This document shows, in pieces, positions 23,106 through 38,270 of a stretch of DNA of 40,257 nucleotides (position 1 is the first letter of the stretch; each line of letters opens with the position of its first letter). The notes beneath the pieces were generated by a model. It saw only the letters and a list, made by a program, of their open reading frames with translations. It did not search any database and was not told where the DNA came from. The DNA is from an uncultured Collinsella sp. GTDB lineage: Bacteria; Actinomycetota; Coriobacteriia; Coriobacteriales; Coriobacteriaceae. Both the position numbers and the translations under genes were made by a program. The DNA lies in assembly GCA_902494535.1 (NCBI GenBank), contig CABUTO010000020.1:1-40257 (forward strand), read 5' to 3'.

Positions 23106-23193
23106 GGGTAGCTAATTTGGGACGGGGCTATTTTAGCTACCCCTGCATCGGATGCGGGGTAGCTAAAATAGCCCCGTCCCAAATTAGCTACCC
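23106..23193 (+). repeat. Long perfect inverted repeat (38-bp arms)
   Basis: Bases 23106-23143 and 23156-23193 are exact reverse complements over 38 positions; GCATC/GATGC extends the pairing to 43 with one bulge. Each arm also begins and ends with GGGTAGCTAA/TTAGCTACCC, so the unit is itself a smaller palindrome. It contains no gene. It lies between the MFS gene and the GH13 gene, against a TACAAT -10 hexamer at 23203-23208. Confidence 0.92.
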
Positions 23194-23202
23194 TGCTGGG
23201 CA

Positions 23203-23208
23203 TACAAT
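23203..23208 (+). promoter_or_regulatory. Candidate -10 element of the GH13 gene
   Basis: TACAAT lies 36 bases before the GH13 start. The -35 position would fall inside the right arm of the 38-bp inverted repeat (around CCAAAT), a poor match, so promoter strength could depend on the repeat's structure or on a bound protein. Confidence 0.35.
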
Positions 23209-23243
23209 GGATATCGTTGTGTTGAGCTTACCGGGAGGTTGCT

Positions 23244-24620
23244 ATGTGGGCATACGAGACGACGTTCTATCAGATCTATCCGCTGGGCTTTTGTGGAGCT
23301 CCGCGCGAAAACGCCGCGCCCGTTGCCGAGGATGAGCTCGCCCAGGCTGCCAACGCCGCGTCCAACCCCGATGCCCCCATCATGAAGATTGCCCAATGGA
23401 CCGATTACCTGCAAGAACTCGGTATTGGCGCCGTGCTCATCAACCCGCCGCTCGAGTCTGATAGCCACGGTTACGACACACGCAGTCTGCGCCACATCGA
23501 CCGCCGCCTGGGTGGGGACGCCGACTTTGCCGCCGTGTGCGAGACGCTGCACACCCATGGCATCCGCGTGGTGCTCGACGCCGTCTTCAACCATGTGGGC
23601 CGCGGCTTTTGGGCCTTCCGCGATGTGCAGGAGCGCAAGTGGGACTCGCCCTACAAGGACTGGTTCCACATTAGCTTTGACGGCGATTCCTGCTATGGCG
23701 ACGGCTTTTGGTACGAGGGCTGGGAGGGCCATTTTGAGCTCGTGAAGCTCAACTTACAAAATCCCGCCGTGGTTGATTACCTGCTCGAGTCCGTGCGCCG
23801 TTGGGCCGATGTCTTTGGCGTCGACGGCCTGCGGCTGGACGTCGCCTATATGCTCGACCGCGACTTTATGCGTCGTCTGCACGCCTTTACCCGCGAGGTC
23901 AAGCCCGACTTTGTACTGATTGGCGAGACACTCCACGGCGACTACAACCAGATCGTCAACGACGAGATGCTCGACTCCTGCACCAACTACGAGTGCTACA
24001 AGGGGCTGTATTCCAGCTTTAACTCGGTCAACATGTTCGAGATCGCCCATTCGCTGCATCGCCAGTTTGGCGGCGATCCGTGGTGCATCTACCGCGGCAA
24101 ACATCTGCTGTCGTTTGTCGATAACCACGACGTGCCGCGCCTGGCAAGCATCCTCACCGACAAGTCCTGCCTGCGTCCCGCCTACGGCATGCTGTTTGGC
24201 ATGCCGGGCATCCCATGTGTCTATTATGGCAGCGAGTGGGGGATTGCCGGCGAAAAGGGCGGCCCTGATGGCGATTGGACGCTGCGTCCTGCGCTCGACG
24301 AGCCCGCACCCAACGAGCTGACGGCCTTCATCAAGCAGCTCGCGCACCTGCGTTCGACAGACGGTGCGGCGGCACGCGCTCTCAACTACGGCGCGTACCG
24401 TAACGTGGTGATCCAGAACAAGCAGCTACTGTTTGAGCGCACCTGCGACGACGCGACGGTGCTCGTGGCGGTCAATGCCGTGAACGAGACCTTCGCCTTT
24501 GGCGCTGGCGAGCTCAACGGGTCCTTTGTTGACCTGCTTGCCGACGGCGCGCCCACGGTTGAGCTGACGGGTACTCTTGAGCTTGCGCCCTACGAGGTGC
24601 GCTATCTGTTGAGGGCCTAG
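23244..24620 (+). CDS. GH13 alpha-amylase-family glycosidase
   Basis: This is a 458-residue cytoplasmic enzyme (no signal peptide) acting on alpha-glucans or maltodextrins. The four GH13 regions are present: DAVFNH (112-117), GLRLDVAYM with nucleophile Asp199, IGETLHGDY with acid/base Glu228, and FVDNHD (291-296) with the transition-state Asp296. A short C-terminal beta domain ends the protein. Length and intracellular location suggest a cyclomaltodextrinase, neopullulanase or maltodextrin-glucosidase type; the N-terminal domain typical of some of these is absent. GGGAGG lies before the ATG. The DNA glycosylase gene starts 4 bases after its stop, so the two are cotranscribed. Confidence 0.88.
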   Translation: MWAYETTFYQIYPLGFCGAPRENAAPVAEDELAQAANAASNPDAPIMKIAQWTDYLQELGIGAVLINPPLESDSHGYDTRSLRHIDRRLGGDADFAAVCETLHTHGIRVVLDAVFNHVGRGFWAFRDVQERKWDSPYKDWFHISFDGDSCYGDGFWYEGWEGHFELVKLNLQNPAVVDYLLESVRRWADVFGVDGLRLDVAYMLDRDFMRRLHAFTREVKPDFVLIGETLHGDYNQIVNDEMLDSCTNYECYKGLYSSFNSVNMFEIAHSLHRQFGGDPWCIYRGKHLLSFVDNHDVPRLASILTDKSCLRPAYGMLFGMPGIPCVYYGSEWGIAGEKGGPDGDWTLRPALDEPAPNELTAFIKQLAHLRSTDGAAARALNYGAYRNVVIQNKQLLFERTCDDATVLVAVNAVNETFAFGAGELNGSFVDLLADGAPTVELTGTLELAPYEVRYLLRA

Positions 24621-24623
24621 GCC

Positions 24624-25187
24624 ATGGCTGCATCCGACGAGGGCTATCAACATATTGAGCATGGGTTTGAGCCTGTGTTTGACGAGCGCTCGCGCATTTT
24701 GGTGCTCGGGTCGTTTCCCTCGGTGCTCTCGCGTGCCAATGCCTTCTACTATGGCAATCCGCAGAACCGCTTTTGGCGCGTGATGGCCGCGTGCCTCGGT
24801 GTGCCCGTGCCGCCCAACGAGGGCGACCCTTTGGCAGGCAGTGAGCCTGCGACGCTCGACGCCTCGATTGCCGCCAAGCGATCCATGCTGCTGAACGGCG
24901 GCGTGGCCCTGTGGGATGTGATCGAGAGCTGCGACATCAAGGGCTCGAGTGACGCCAGCATCAAAAACGTTGTGCCGGCACATATTGAGCGCATTGCCGG
25001 TGCCGCGCCGATCGAGGTCGTTGTCTGTAACGGCGGTACGGCAGGGCGGCTCTACAAACGCTATCTTCAGGAGCGGACGGGGCTACCCGCCATCGTTCTG
25101 CCGTCGACGAGTCCCGCCAATGCGGCATGGCGTCTGGAACGCCTTGTCGAGCGCTGGCGCGAGGCCGTTGACTGGGGCGCTCTGTAA
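24624..25187 (+). CDS. Hypoxanthine-DNA glycosylase (UDG superfamily family 6)
   Basis: This 187-residue DNA repair enzyme is expected to remove deaminated adenine (hypoxanthine) from DNA. Family marks are LVLGSFPSVLSRANAFYYGNPQNRFW (27-51), with the Asn of the active-site region, and LPSTSPANA near residue 160. This is the pattern of the family first described as DNA-deoxyinosine glycosylase in Methanosarcina. It is coupled to the GH13 gene (3-base gap), with GAGGG as a weak ribosome site. There is no functional link to starch use; the pairing is probably incidental. It converges on the next gene with one base between stops. Confidence 0.82.
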   Translation: MAASDEGYQHIEHGFEPVFDERSRILVLGSFPSVLSRANAFYYGNPQNRFWRVMAACLGVPVPPNEGDPLAGSEPATLDASIAAKRSMLLNGGVALWDVIESCDIKGSSDASIKNVVPAHIERIAGAAPIEVVVCNGGTAGRLYKRYLQERTGLPAIVLPSTSPANAAWRLERLVERWREAVDWGAL

Positions 25188-25188
25188 T

Positions 25189-25848
25189 TTAGATATCTGA
25201 TTGGGCACGGGTACCGAGGCGTTTCATGATGGCATGCCAGATCGGTGCGGGCAGCGCGGGTTTGGCGCGCACCATCCCGTCGACATCGACGCTACCGGCA
25301 TTACCACCACCAAGTCGCTGCGCATGCTCAATGGAGCGGCCCATGCGCACGGCGCCCACCAGCTTATCCATCGCTTCGGAAAACGGCCGACGCAGGAGCC
25401 CCATGCGTGGGGAATGACGAAGCGCCGCGACGCCGCTGCCGGTGTAGGCGATAACGCCGCCGCACCACGTTAGCCTGCGGAGTTCGCAAGCTTGGCGTAG
25501 ACGCTCGATGAGCATGCGTGCCCCTTCGCTGCGCTCATAGGCGGCCCGGACGACAACATAGACGCGCGTTTCCGTGCCCCCAAGGCAATCAAGCGCCTGC
25601 TCTACGACGCTCATCGCCTCATCATCAAAGGCATCATCAACAGCGAGCACCATGCCATCGACTACACCGGTGTCATTTGCCTTCAAGTTGACCGGGCGGG
25701 GGAGCACGGTGCCGGAAAGCTGTGCATAGGCGGCGATGGCATCCTGCAGGTCCCAGAGCAAAAACTCAAGATCGGCGCTATCGGGAATACTGATATACGC
25801 AATGGTCTGCAACGTTTTTGGTACTTCGCCGCGCGCGGTCGTCTCCAT
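25189..25848 (-). CDS. Hypothetical protein, possible degenerate flavodoxin-like fold
   Basis: The 219 residues are not recognised with confidence. The layout resembles NADPH-dependent FMN reductase or flavodoxin-like proteins: a central DGMVLAVDDAFDDEAMSVVEQAL, then RVYVVVRAAYERSEGARMLIERLRQACELRRLTWCGGVIAYTGSG, then a helix SEAMDKLVGAVRMG. An N-terminal phosphate-binding loop is not seen, so flavin binding is doubtful. It has no signal peptide or membrane segment. It is divergent from the aminotransferase gene (93-base gap) and convergent with the DNA glycosylase gene. Confidence 0.6.
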   Translation of the reverse strand: METTARGEVPKTLQTIAYISIPDSADLEFLLWDLQDAIAAYAQLSGTVLPRPVNLKANDTGVVDGMVLAVDDAFDDEAMSVVEQALDCLGGTETRVYVVVRAAYERSEGARMLIERLRQACELRRLTWCGGVIAYTGSGVAALRHSPRMGLLRRPFSEAMDKLVGAVRMGRSIEHAQRLGGGNAGSVDVDGMVRAKPALPAPIWHAIMKRLGTRAQSDI

Positions 25849-25941
25849 GCCGCCTCCTTTCCGGTCGGTTTCCGTTTAGGTTACACCGTCTGACGGCGCC
25901 TCGCCGCGCTATCCTAGTGCAACCCTTACGAAAGGAGCGCC

Positions 25942-27078
25942 ATGCGTCTGCCCATGAATACCTCGCTTGCCACGCTCAAGCCCTCCGGCATCCGTCGGAT
26001 TAACGCGCTCGCTGCCCAGCACCCAGGATGCATTGCGCTCGCGCTCGGCGAGCCCGATTTTCCTACACCCGATGTGATTAGCGCCGAGGTAACCGCCGCG
26101 CTGGGCCGCGGCGACACGCACTATCCGCCCAACAACGGTCGCCCCGCCCTGCGCGAGGCGCTGTCTGCCTACATGGGGGACGCGGGCCTTACGTTTTCGG
26201 CCGACGAGATCATCCTGACCGACGGCGCGACCGAGGCCCTGTCGGCAGCATTCATGGCTATGCTCAACCCCGGCGACGAGGTCATTATCCCCACGCCGGC
26301 CTTTGGCCTGTACGAGAGCATTGTCGTGGCCAATCACGCCAAAGCGGTCTTTTTGGATACGGAGCCTGCGCAATTCCAGATTGACGAAGATGCACTTCGT
26401 GCTTGCGTGACACCGGCGACTAAGGCTATCGTCATCTGCTCGCCCAACAATCCTACGGGCTGCATCCTCAACGCGGCATCGCTCGACGCTGTGGCGCGCG
26501 TGGCAGACCAGGCGGGCATCTATGTGGTCTGCGACGACGTGTACAACCGTCTGGTCTACGTGGATGGCTACGAGCGCTTTGCCCAGCGCCACCCGGAGCT
26601 ATGCGAGCAGACGGTGGTCATCGAGAGCTTCTCCAAACCCTGGGCTATGACCGGCTGGCGCTTGGGTTGGCTTGCAGCCGCAGGGCCCGTCATTGCCGAG
26701 ATTGCCAAGGCTCACCAATACTTAGTATCGAGTGCCGTCTCCTTCGAGATGGACGCCGCAACGCGAGCCCTGACCGTCGACCCAGCCCCCATGCTCGAAG
26801 TCTACCGAGCTCGTCGCAAACGTGTACTCGCAGCCTTAAACGCCATGGGCCTCGACGCAGTAGAGCCCGCAGGAGCCTTCTACGCTTTCCCGCGCATCAA
26901 AAAGTTCGGCCTAACCAGCGAAGACTTCTGCATCAAAGCCATCAAAGAGGCCAACGTAGCCCTAGTTCCCGGAAACTGCTTCGGAACCGAAGGTCACATC
27001 CGCCTCAGCTATTGCGTTTCCGACCAAGATTTGGACGAAGGCCTAAATCGCCTGTCCAACTTCGTTTCTGCCTTGTAG
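25942..27078 (+). CDS. PLP-dependent aminotransferase, class I/II
   Basis: This 378-residue fold-type I aminotransferase is of the aspartate/aromatic group. Markers are LALGEPDFPTP (33-43), YPPNNGRPALREALS, SPNNPTG (167-173), CDDVY (197-201), the PLP lysine Lys232 in SFSKPWAMTGWRLG, and a late IRLSY arginine for the substrate carboxylate. AAGGAG precedes the ATG. The last 380 or so bases use many A-ending codons (gca, gta, cta, gga), unlike the first two thirds. This suggests a mosaic gene. The specific amino acid pair cannot be read from the sequence. Confidence 0.88.
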   Translation: MRLPMNTSLATLKPSGIRRINALAAQHPGCIALALGEPDFPTPDVISAEVTAALGRGDTHYPPNNGRPALREALSAYMGDAGLTFSADEIILTDGATEALSAAFMAMLNPGDEVIIPTPAFGLYESIVVANHAKAVFLDTEPAQFQIDEDALRACVTPATKAIVICSPNNPTGCILNAASLDAVARVADQAGIYVVCDDVYNRLVYVDGYERFAQRHPELCEQTVVIESFSKPWAMTGWRLGWLAAAGPVIAEIAKAHQYLVSSAVSFEMDAATRALTVDPAPMLEVYRARRKRVLAALNAMGLDAVEPAGAFYAFPRIKKFGLTSEDFCIKAIKEANVALVPGNCFGTEGHIRLSYCVSDQDLDEGLNRLSNFVSAL

Positions 27079-27137
27079 CCCCCAGGGATGCAACACATCA
27101 GCCTACCGACATAAGGGTTATGCGTGGGGCGCGTCGA

Positions 27138-27340
27138 TCAACGGACACGAGGATTCGCAGCAAAGTTACCGCAGCTCCGGTCCGAGGGGCCGGGTTGAGA
27201 TTTTCGTAGATTCCGCACGAGCCGAAGAGCACTTAATGTGCTCTTCGAGCGAGCCAGGACTTGACCGAGCGAAAATCTCAACCCGGCCCCTCGGACCGGA
27301 GCGTATGCAGGGTTTGTGTACGAATCCTCGTGTCCGTTGA
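27138..27340 (+). repeat. 203-bp nested perfect palindrome element
   Basis: The outer arms, 27138-27157 and 27321-27340, are exact complements over 20 bases. The inner arms, 27174-27206 and 27270-27302, are exact over 33 bases. The centre holds a third hairpin, GAAGAGCAC-TTAAT-GTGCTCTTC (27224-27246), flanked by TTCCGCACG and CAGGACT. A diverged relative of the centre and left side lies at 40157-40257. It has no coding content. Its right end overlaps the -35 hexamer of the rplJ promoter. Confidence 0.93.
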
Positions 27341-27365
27341 CCGACGCCGGGGTCCCCGCCATAAT
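27337..27365 (+). promoter_or_regulatory. Promoter of the rplJL operon
   Basis: TTGACC and CATAAT are separated by 17 bases, matching the vegetative consensus at 5 of 6 positions each. It lies about 217 bases before rplJ and just outside the 203-bp palindrome. The leader would therefore be over 200 bases, as expected for an L10-controlled operon. Confidence 0.7.
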
Positions 27366-27371
27366 ACTTAC

Positions 27372-27516
27372 GGTTCACGCACGAATCCGCTGCCAGAGAC
27401 AGCCGGTGCAAACGGGCATCGCCCGCGAGCTTAATGGGGTATCCCGCCAGCCGAGGTGGTCGAGTAGATATGTCTTCTCGCCCCCGTCGCTCATGCAGCG
27501 CGGGGGCTTTCTTTTT
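27372..27516 (+). promoter_or_regulatory. rplJ leader with attenuator (probable L10 leader)
   Basis: The long untranslated leader ends in an intrinsic terminator: GCCCCCG...CGCT and AGCG...CGGGGGC (27480-27507) followed by TTTCTTTTT. A terminator in front of rplJ, within a leader that can form other helices, fits autogenous control by ribosomal protein L10 or the L10(L12)4 complex. The Rfam L10-leader consensus was not checked. Only the terminator hairpin is seen directly. Confidence 0.6.
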
Positions 27517-27581
27517 GGACATGCCCCCGTCACGTCCTTGTGGCGGACCGTGCCCGGAAAGAGTTCGAGGAGGTGTAATTC

Positions 27582-28103
27582 ATGCCCCAGCAGTACAAAA
27601 TCGACAAGGTTGCAGAGATCGAGTCCCGTATCGCCGAGAACGCCGGTCTGTTCGTCGTCAACTACAACGGTCTGACGGTTAAGCAGGCTCAGGAGCTGCG
27701 TCATCAGCTTCGCGAGTGCGGCGCCGAGATGAAGGTCTACAAGAACAACCTGGTCAAGATCGCCCTCAAGAACCAGGAGCAGCCCGAGATCGACGAGATC
27801 CTCGCCGGCCCCGTCGCTTATGTGTTCTACGAGACCGAGCCGGTCGAGGCCGCTAAGGCCCTTAAGGACTTCTCCGCCAATTCCAAGGGTGTCCTTGAGA
27901 TCAAGGGTGGTATCTCCGACGGCAAGGCCGTTTCCGCTGATGATGTTAAGGCTATCGCCGAGCTGCCCACCAAGGATCAGCTTCTCGGTCAGATCGCCGG
28001 TCTCATCTCCGGTTTCGCTCGCGACATCGCTGTCTGCGTCAACGGCGTTTCCTCTGGTCTCGCTCGTTCGATCCAGCAGGTCTCCGAGCAGAAGGCAGCC
28101 TAG
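27582..28103 (+). CDS. rplJ: 50S ribosomal protein L10
   Basis: This 173-residue protein forms the base of the ribosomal stalk and binds L7/L12 dimers. The N-terminal rRNA-binding half shows KVAEIESRIAENAGLFVVNYNGLTVKQAQELRHQLRECGAEMKVYKNNLVKIAL, and the C-terminal helix that carries L12 is present. AGGAGG lies 8 bases before the ATG. It is first in a two-gene operon with rplL. The usual upstream rplK-rplA genes are not adjacent; an aminotransferase gene lies there instead. Confidence 0.96.
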   Translation: MPQQYKIDKVAEIESRIAENAGLFVVNYNGLTVKQAQELRHQLRECGAEMKVYKNNLVKIALKNQEQPEIDEILAGPVAYVFYETEPVEAAKALKDFSANSKGVLEIKGGISDGKAVSADDVKAIAELPTKDQLLGQIAGLISGFARDIAVCVNGVSSGLARSIQQVSEQKAA

Positions 28104-28205
28104 TCGCTGTTTTCACCCGCGGCGGCAACGCCGCACCCCTGGCGCATTCGCGCCGTGTTTTAACTGATCTCCGTGCACAGACACGGAAACCGAAAGGACT
28201 TAGAA

Positions 28206-28583
28206 ATGGCTAAGCTTACCACCGATGAGATCATCGATGCTCTTAAGGAAATGACCCTTCTCGAGGCTTCCGAGCTCGTCAAGGCTATCGAGGACACCTT
28301 CGGCGTTTCCGCCGCTGCTCCTGCCGCCGTTGTCGCCGCTCCTGCTGCTGGCGCTGCCGAGGCCGAGGAGAAGACCGAGTTTGACGTCGTGCTCGAGGGC
28401 TTCGGCGACAACAAGATCCAGGTCATCAAGGCCGTCCGTGAGCTCACCAGCCTTGGCCTGAAGGAGGCCAAGGAGGTCGTCGAGGGCGCTCCCAAGGCTG
28501 TTCTCGAGGGTGCCAAGAAGGAGGACGCCGAGGCTGCCAAGGAGAAGCTCGAGGCTGCTGGCGCTGCTGTCACCCTCAAGTAA
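28206..28583 (+). CDS. rplL: 50S ribosomal protein L7/L12
   Basis: This is a 125-residue stalk protein that recruits translation factors. The N-terminal dimerisation helix (KLTTDEIIDALKEMTLLEASELVKAIEDTFGV), the Ala/Pro hinge (about 38-52) and the C-terminal domain (EFDVVLEGFGDNKIQVIKAVRELTSLGLKEAKEVVEGAPK) are all typical. The ATG at 28206 follows GAAAGGA; an upstream in-frame Met gives an unrelated extension. It is followed by a strong terminator, so rpoBC is not read mainly from this operon. Confidence 0.97.
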   Translation: MAKLTTDEIIDALKEMTLLEASELVKAIEDTFGVSAAAPAAVVAAPAAGAAEAEEKTEFDVVLEGFGDNKIQVIKAVRELTSLGLKEAKEVVEGAPKAVLEGAKKEDAEAAKEKLEAAGAAVTLK

Positions 28584-28610
28584 TCAGGCTTTCTTGCCAG
28601 ATTTCTTTGC

Positions 28611-28646
28611 AGACGGGGCTCGCTATGCGAGTCCCGTCTTTTTTGT
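28611..28646 (+). terminator. Terminator of rplJL
   Basis: AGACGGGGCTCGC pairs with GCGAGTCCCGTCT around a 3-base loop and is followed by TTTTTTGTTTT. The stretch from here to galU (28647-28896) shows no gene. A TTGACC at about 28755 has no good -10 partner, and the galU promoter was not located. Confidence 0.95.
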
Positions 28647-28896
28647 TTTAGCCCCTCATTCCCATTGCTCGACACGCAGAATACCGATATCTTCGCCGTG
28701 CCAATCCCGTTACCGCTGGGGCCAAAAATTGCACCATTCGACCATTAATTTGCGTTGACCTGCTGAAGAATTGCGTTTGCCTTACGGCGACGGATGTCTC
28801 CGGCGGTAAGATACTCAGGTATCGCAATTTGGTCTGCGGCCGTTGTGCCGCACGCACAGGGCGTATTCTGCGCCTGCGAAAGGATCCTTGAATAAC

Positions 28897-29805
28897 ATGA
28901 AGGCAATCATCCCCGCCGCCGGTCTCGGCACGCGTTTTCTGCCTGGCACTAAATGCACGCCTAAAGAGATGCTGCCGGTGCTCGACAAGCCGGTCATTCA
29001 GTATGTCGTTGAGGAGGCGCTCGACCCCGAGGAGGTCGATGACGCCATCATCGTTACCTCTCCCGGTAAGCCCGAGCTGCTGAGCTACTTCCAGCCCGAT
29101 CGCTCACTCGAGAATCTGCTGCGCGAGCGCGGTAAGGATGCTTACGCCGATGCTGTTGCCCACGCGGGCGGCATGCCGGTCGACTTCCGTTATCAGTACG
29201 AGCCCAAGGGCCTCGGCCATGCCATTCGCTCTGCTGCCGACGCCGTGGCAGGGGAGAACTTCCTGGTTCTTCTGGGCGACTACGTTGTGCCTAACCGTGA
29301 CATCTGCGACAAGATGCTTGCCGTTTCCAAGGAGCACGGTGGCGCTTCGGTTATCGCCGTTGCCGCGTGCGCTCCCGAGGAAGTCAGCCGCTATGGCGTC
29401 ATCGCTGGCGATCGTGTTGGCTCGCTCGAGGGTTTTGAGGACGCCGGCGACGCAGACCCGGGCGCTGTCTGGCGCATCGGCGGTCTGGTCGAGAAGCCTG
29501 CCCCCGAGGCGGCTCCGTCCAACCTGTACATCGTCGGTCGCTATCTGCTGAGCCCGCTGGTCATGGACCTGCTCGCCGATCAGCAGGCCGGCAAGGGCGG
29601 CGAGATCCAGCTTACCGACGCCATGGCTCGCTCGCTCGACCGCGAGGCTATGTACGCTGTCGTCATCGACCCGCTCTCGGGCTACGATACCGGCACGCCC
29701 TCTGGTTGGATGGCGACCAACGCCCTCATGGCCGCAAGCGATCCTCGCTTTGCCAGCGCCTTCTGGGACGCCATCGACGAGCGCGGCGGATTGATGCGCA
29801 AGTAA
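28897..29805 (+). CDS. galU: UTP-glucose-1-phosphate uridylyltransferase
   Basis: This 302-residue nucleotidyltransferase makes UDP-glucose for glycolipids, wall glycans and galactose use. MKAIIPAAGLGTRFLPGTKCTPKEMLPVLDKP is the nucleotide-binding signature. QYEPKGLGHA, LLGDYVV (metal-binding Asp) and VEKPAPEAAPSNLYIVGRYLL are the further conserved blocks. The start at ATG 28897 gives the canonical N-terminus. It is bracketed by terminators on both sides, so it is a separate unit placed between rplJL and rpoBC, an unusual position. Confidence 0.94.
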   Translation: MKAIIPAAGLGTRFLPGTKCTPKEMLPVLDKPVIQYVVEEALDPEEVDDAIIVTSPGKPELLSYFQPDRSLENLLRERGKDAYADAVAHAGGMPVDFRYQYEPKGLGHAIRSAADAVAGENFLVLLGDYVVPNRDICDKMLAVSKEHGGASVIAVAACAPEEVSRYGVIAGDRVGSLEGFEDAGDADPGAVWRIGGLVEKPAPEAAPSNLYIVGRYLLSPLVMDLLADQQAGKGGEIQLTDAMARSLDREAMYAVVIDPLSGYDTGTPSGWMATNALMAASDPRFASAFWDAIDERGGLMRK

Positions 29806-29825
29806 GCCTTCGGACATCGACATTT

Positions 29826-29858
29826 ACGGGCGCGGACCTCGGTTCGCGCCCGTTTTTT
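29826..29858 (+). terminator. Terminator of galU
   Basis: ACGGGCGCG pairs with CGCGCCCGT around a 10-base loop and is followed by TTTTTT. It isolates galU from rpoB. Confidence 0.93.
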
Positions 29859-29901
29859 ATAAGAGCTGCGATTGCCGGCTCTCTGTTCACAGAAAATATA
29901 T

Positions 29902-29913
29902 GAACAGATGTTC
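29902..29913. promoter_or_regulatory. LexA/DinR-type SOS box upstream of rpoB
   Basis: GAAC-AGAT-GTTC, flanked by T and G, fits the CGAAC-N4-GTTCG SOS box of Gram-positive bacteria and actinobacteria at all core positions. It lies right after a possible -10 (TATATG) and overlaps a second inverted pair, CTGTTCA/TGAACAG (29883-29907). It is about 80 bases upstream of the probable rpoB -35. Chance occurrence is possible. Confidence 0.4.
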
Positions 29914-29991
29914 GATATACACCTATCTACCTGCATCTTTTCCGTCGAAAAACTTTGCTACTCCAAAAACTCAATCGCGTCAAGGCTTTTC

Positions 29992-30019
29992 TTGCCCAAC
30001 GGTCGGTACCTGATAAACT
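29992..30019 (+). promoter_or_regulatory. Probable rpoBC promoter
   Basis: TTGCCC and TAAACT are separated by 16 bases, 74 bases before the rpoB start. Given strong terminators after rplL and galU, rpoBC needs its own promoter, and this is the best candidate in the 29859-30092 gap. Confidence 0.55.
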
Positions 30020-30092
30020 ATTAGGTTGCGATAACTGGCGAAGCTATGCCTCGCCAACCCACCGAGCATTTCCGTGAAGGAGGAAAAACCTG

Positions 30093-33584
<3,492 letters not shown>

Positions 33585-33590
33585 TTGACT

Positions 33591-38069
<4,479 letters not shown>

Positions 38070-38096
38070 CTTCCAAGTACGTTAACCGCCCTTCCA

Positions 38097-38132
38097 AAGA
38101 CCCGTTTCCCAACAGGGAAGCGGGTCTTTTTT
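38097..38132 (+). terminator. Terminator of rpoBC
   Basis: AAGACCCGTTTCCC pairs with GGGAAGCGGGTCTT (one T-G) around a 4-base loop and is followed by a run of Ts. Confidence 0.95.
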
Positions 38133-38140
38133 GTTGAAGA

Positions 38141-38178
38141 AAACCTGCCAAAAGGGGATAGGTTTATTTTGGTAGGTT
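38141..38178 (-). repeat. Dispersed palindromic repeat, AAACCTRCC family, copy 2
   Basis: AAACCTGCCAAAAGGGG continuing into a TTTATTTTGGTAGGTT end is the reverse-oriented counterpart of the copies at 2329-2372 and 40088-40127. It sits between the rpoBC terminator and the ECF sigma promoter. Confidence 0.75.
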
Positions 38179-38193
38179 ATTCCTGCTTGAATT

Positions 38194-38224
38194 TGAAACA
38201 TTTCGTCCGGCCAGAGCGTATCTA
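38194..38224 (+). promoter_or_regulatory. ECF-type promoter of the sigma factor operon
   Basis: TGAAAC and CGTATC are separated by 17 bases, ending 46 bases before the sigma gene. This is the classic shape of promoters read by ECF sigma factors such as Bacillus SigW (TGAAAC-N16/17-CGTA). It suggests that the operon activates itself. No vegetative promoter is seen in the same gap. Confidence 0.55.
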
Positions 38225-38270
38225 TGGTGAGGGCCTCAGCAAGAAATATCAGCATCACCGGGAGGTGATT

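Noticed and set aside
24426..24983. An open frame antisense to the GH13/DNA glycosylase junction
   Set aside because: It overlaps two well-supported genes in antisense and has no family features.
27420..27500. A tRNA gene in the rplJ leader (CCGAGGTGGTCGAGTA string)
   Set aside because: It resembles part of a D-arm, but no acceptor, anticodon or T-arm pairing could be drawn, and the attenuator follows directly. No tRNA was found in the window.
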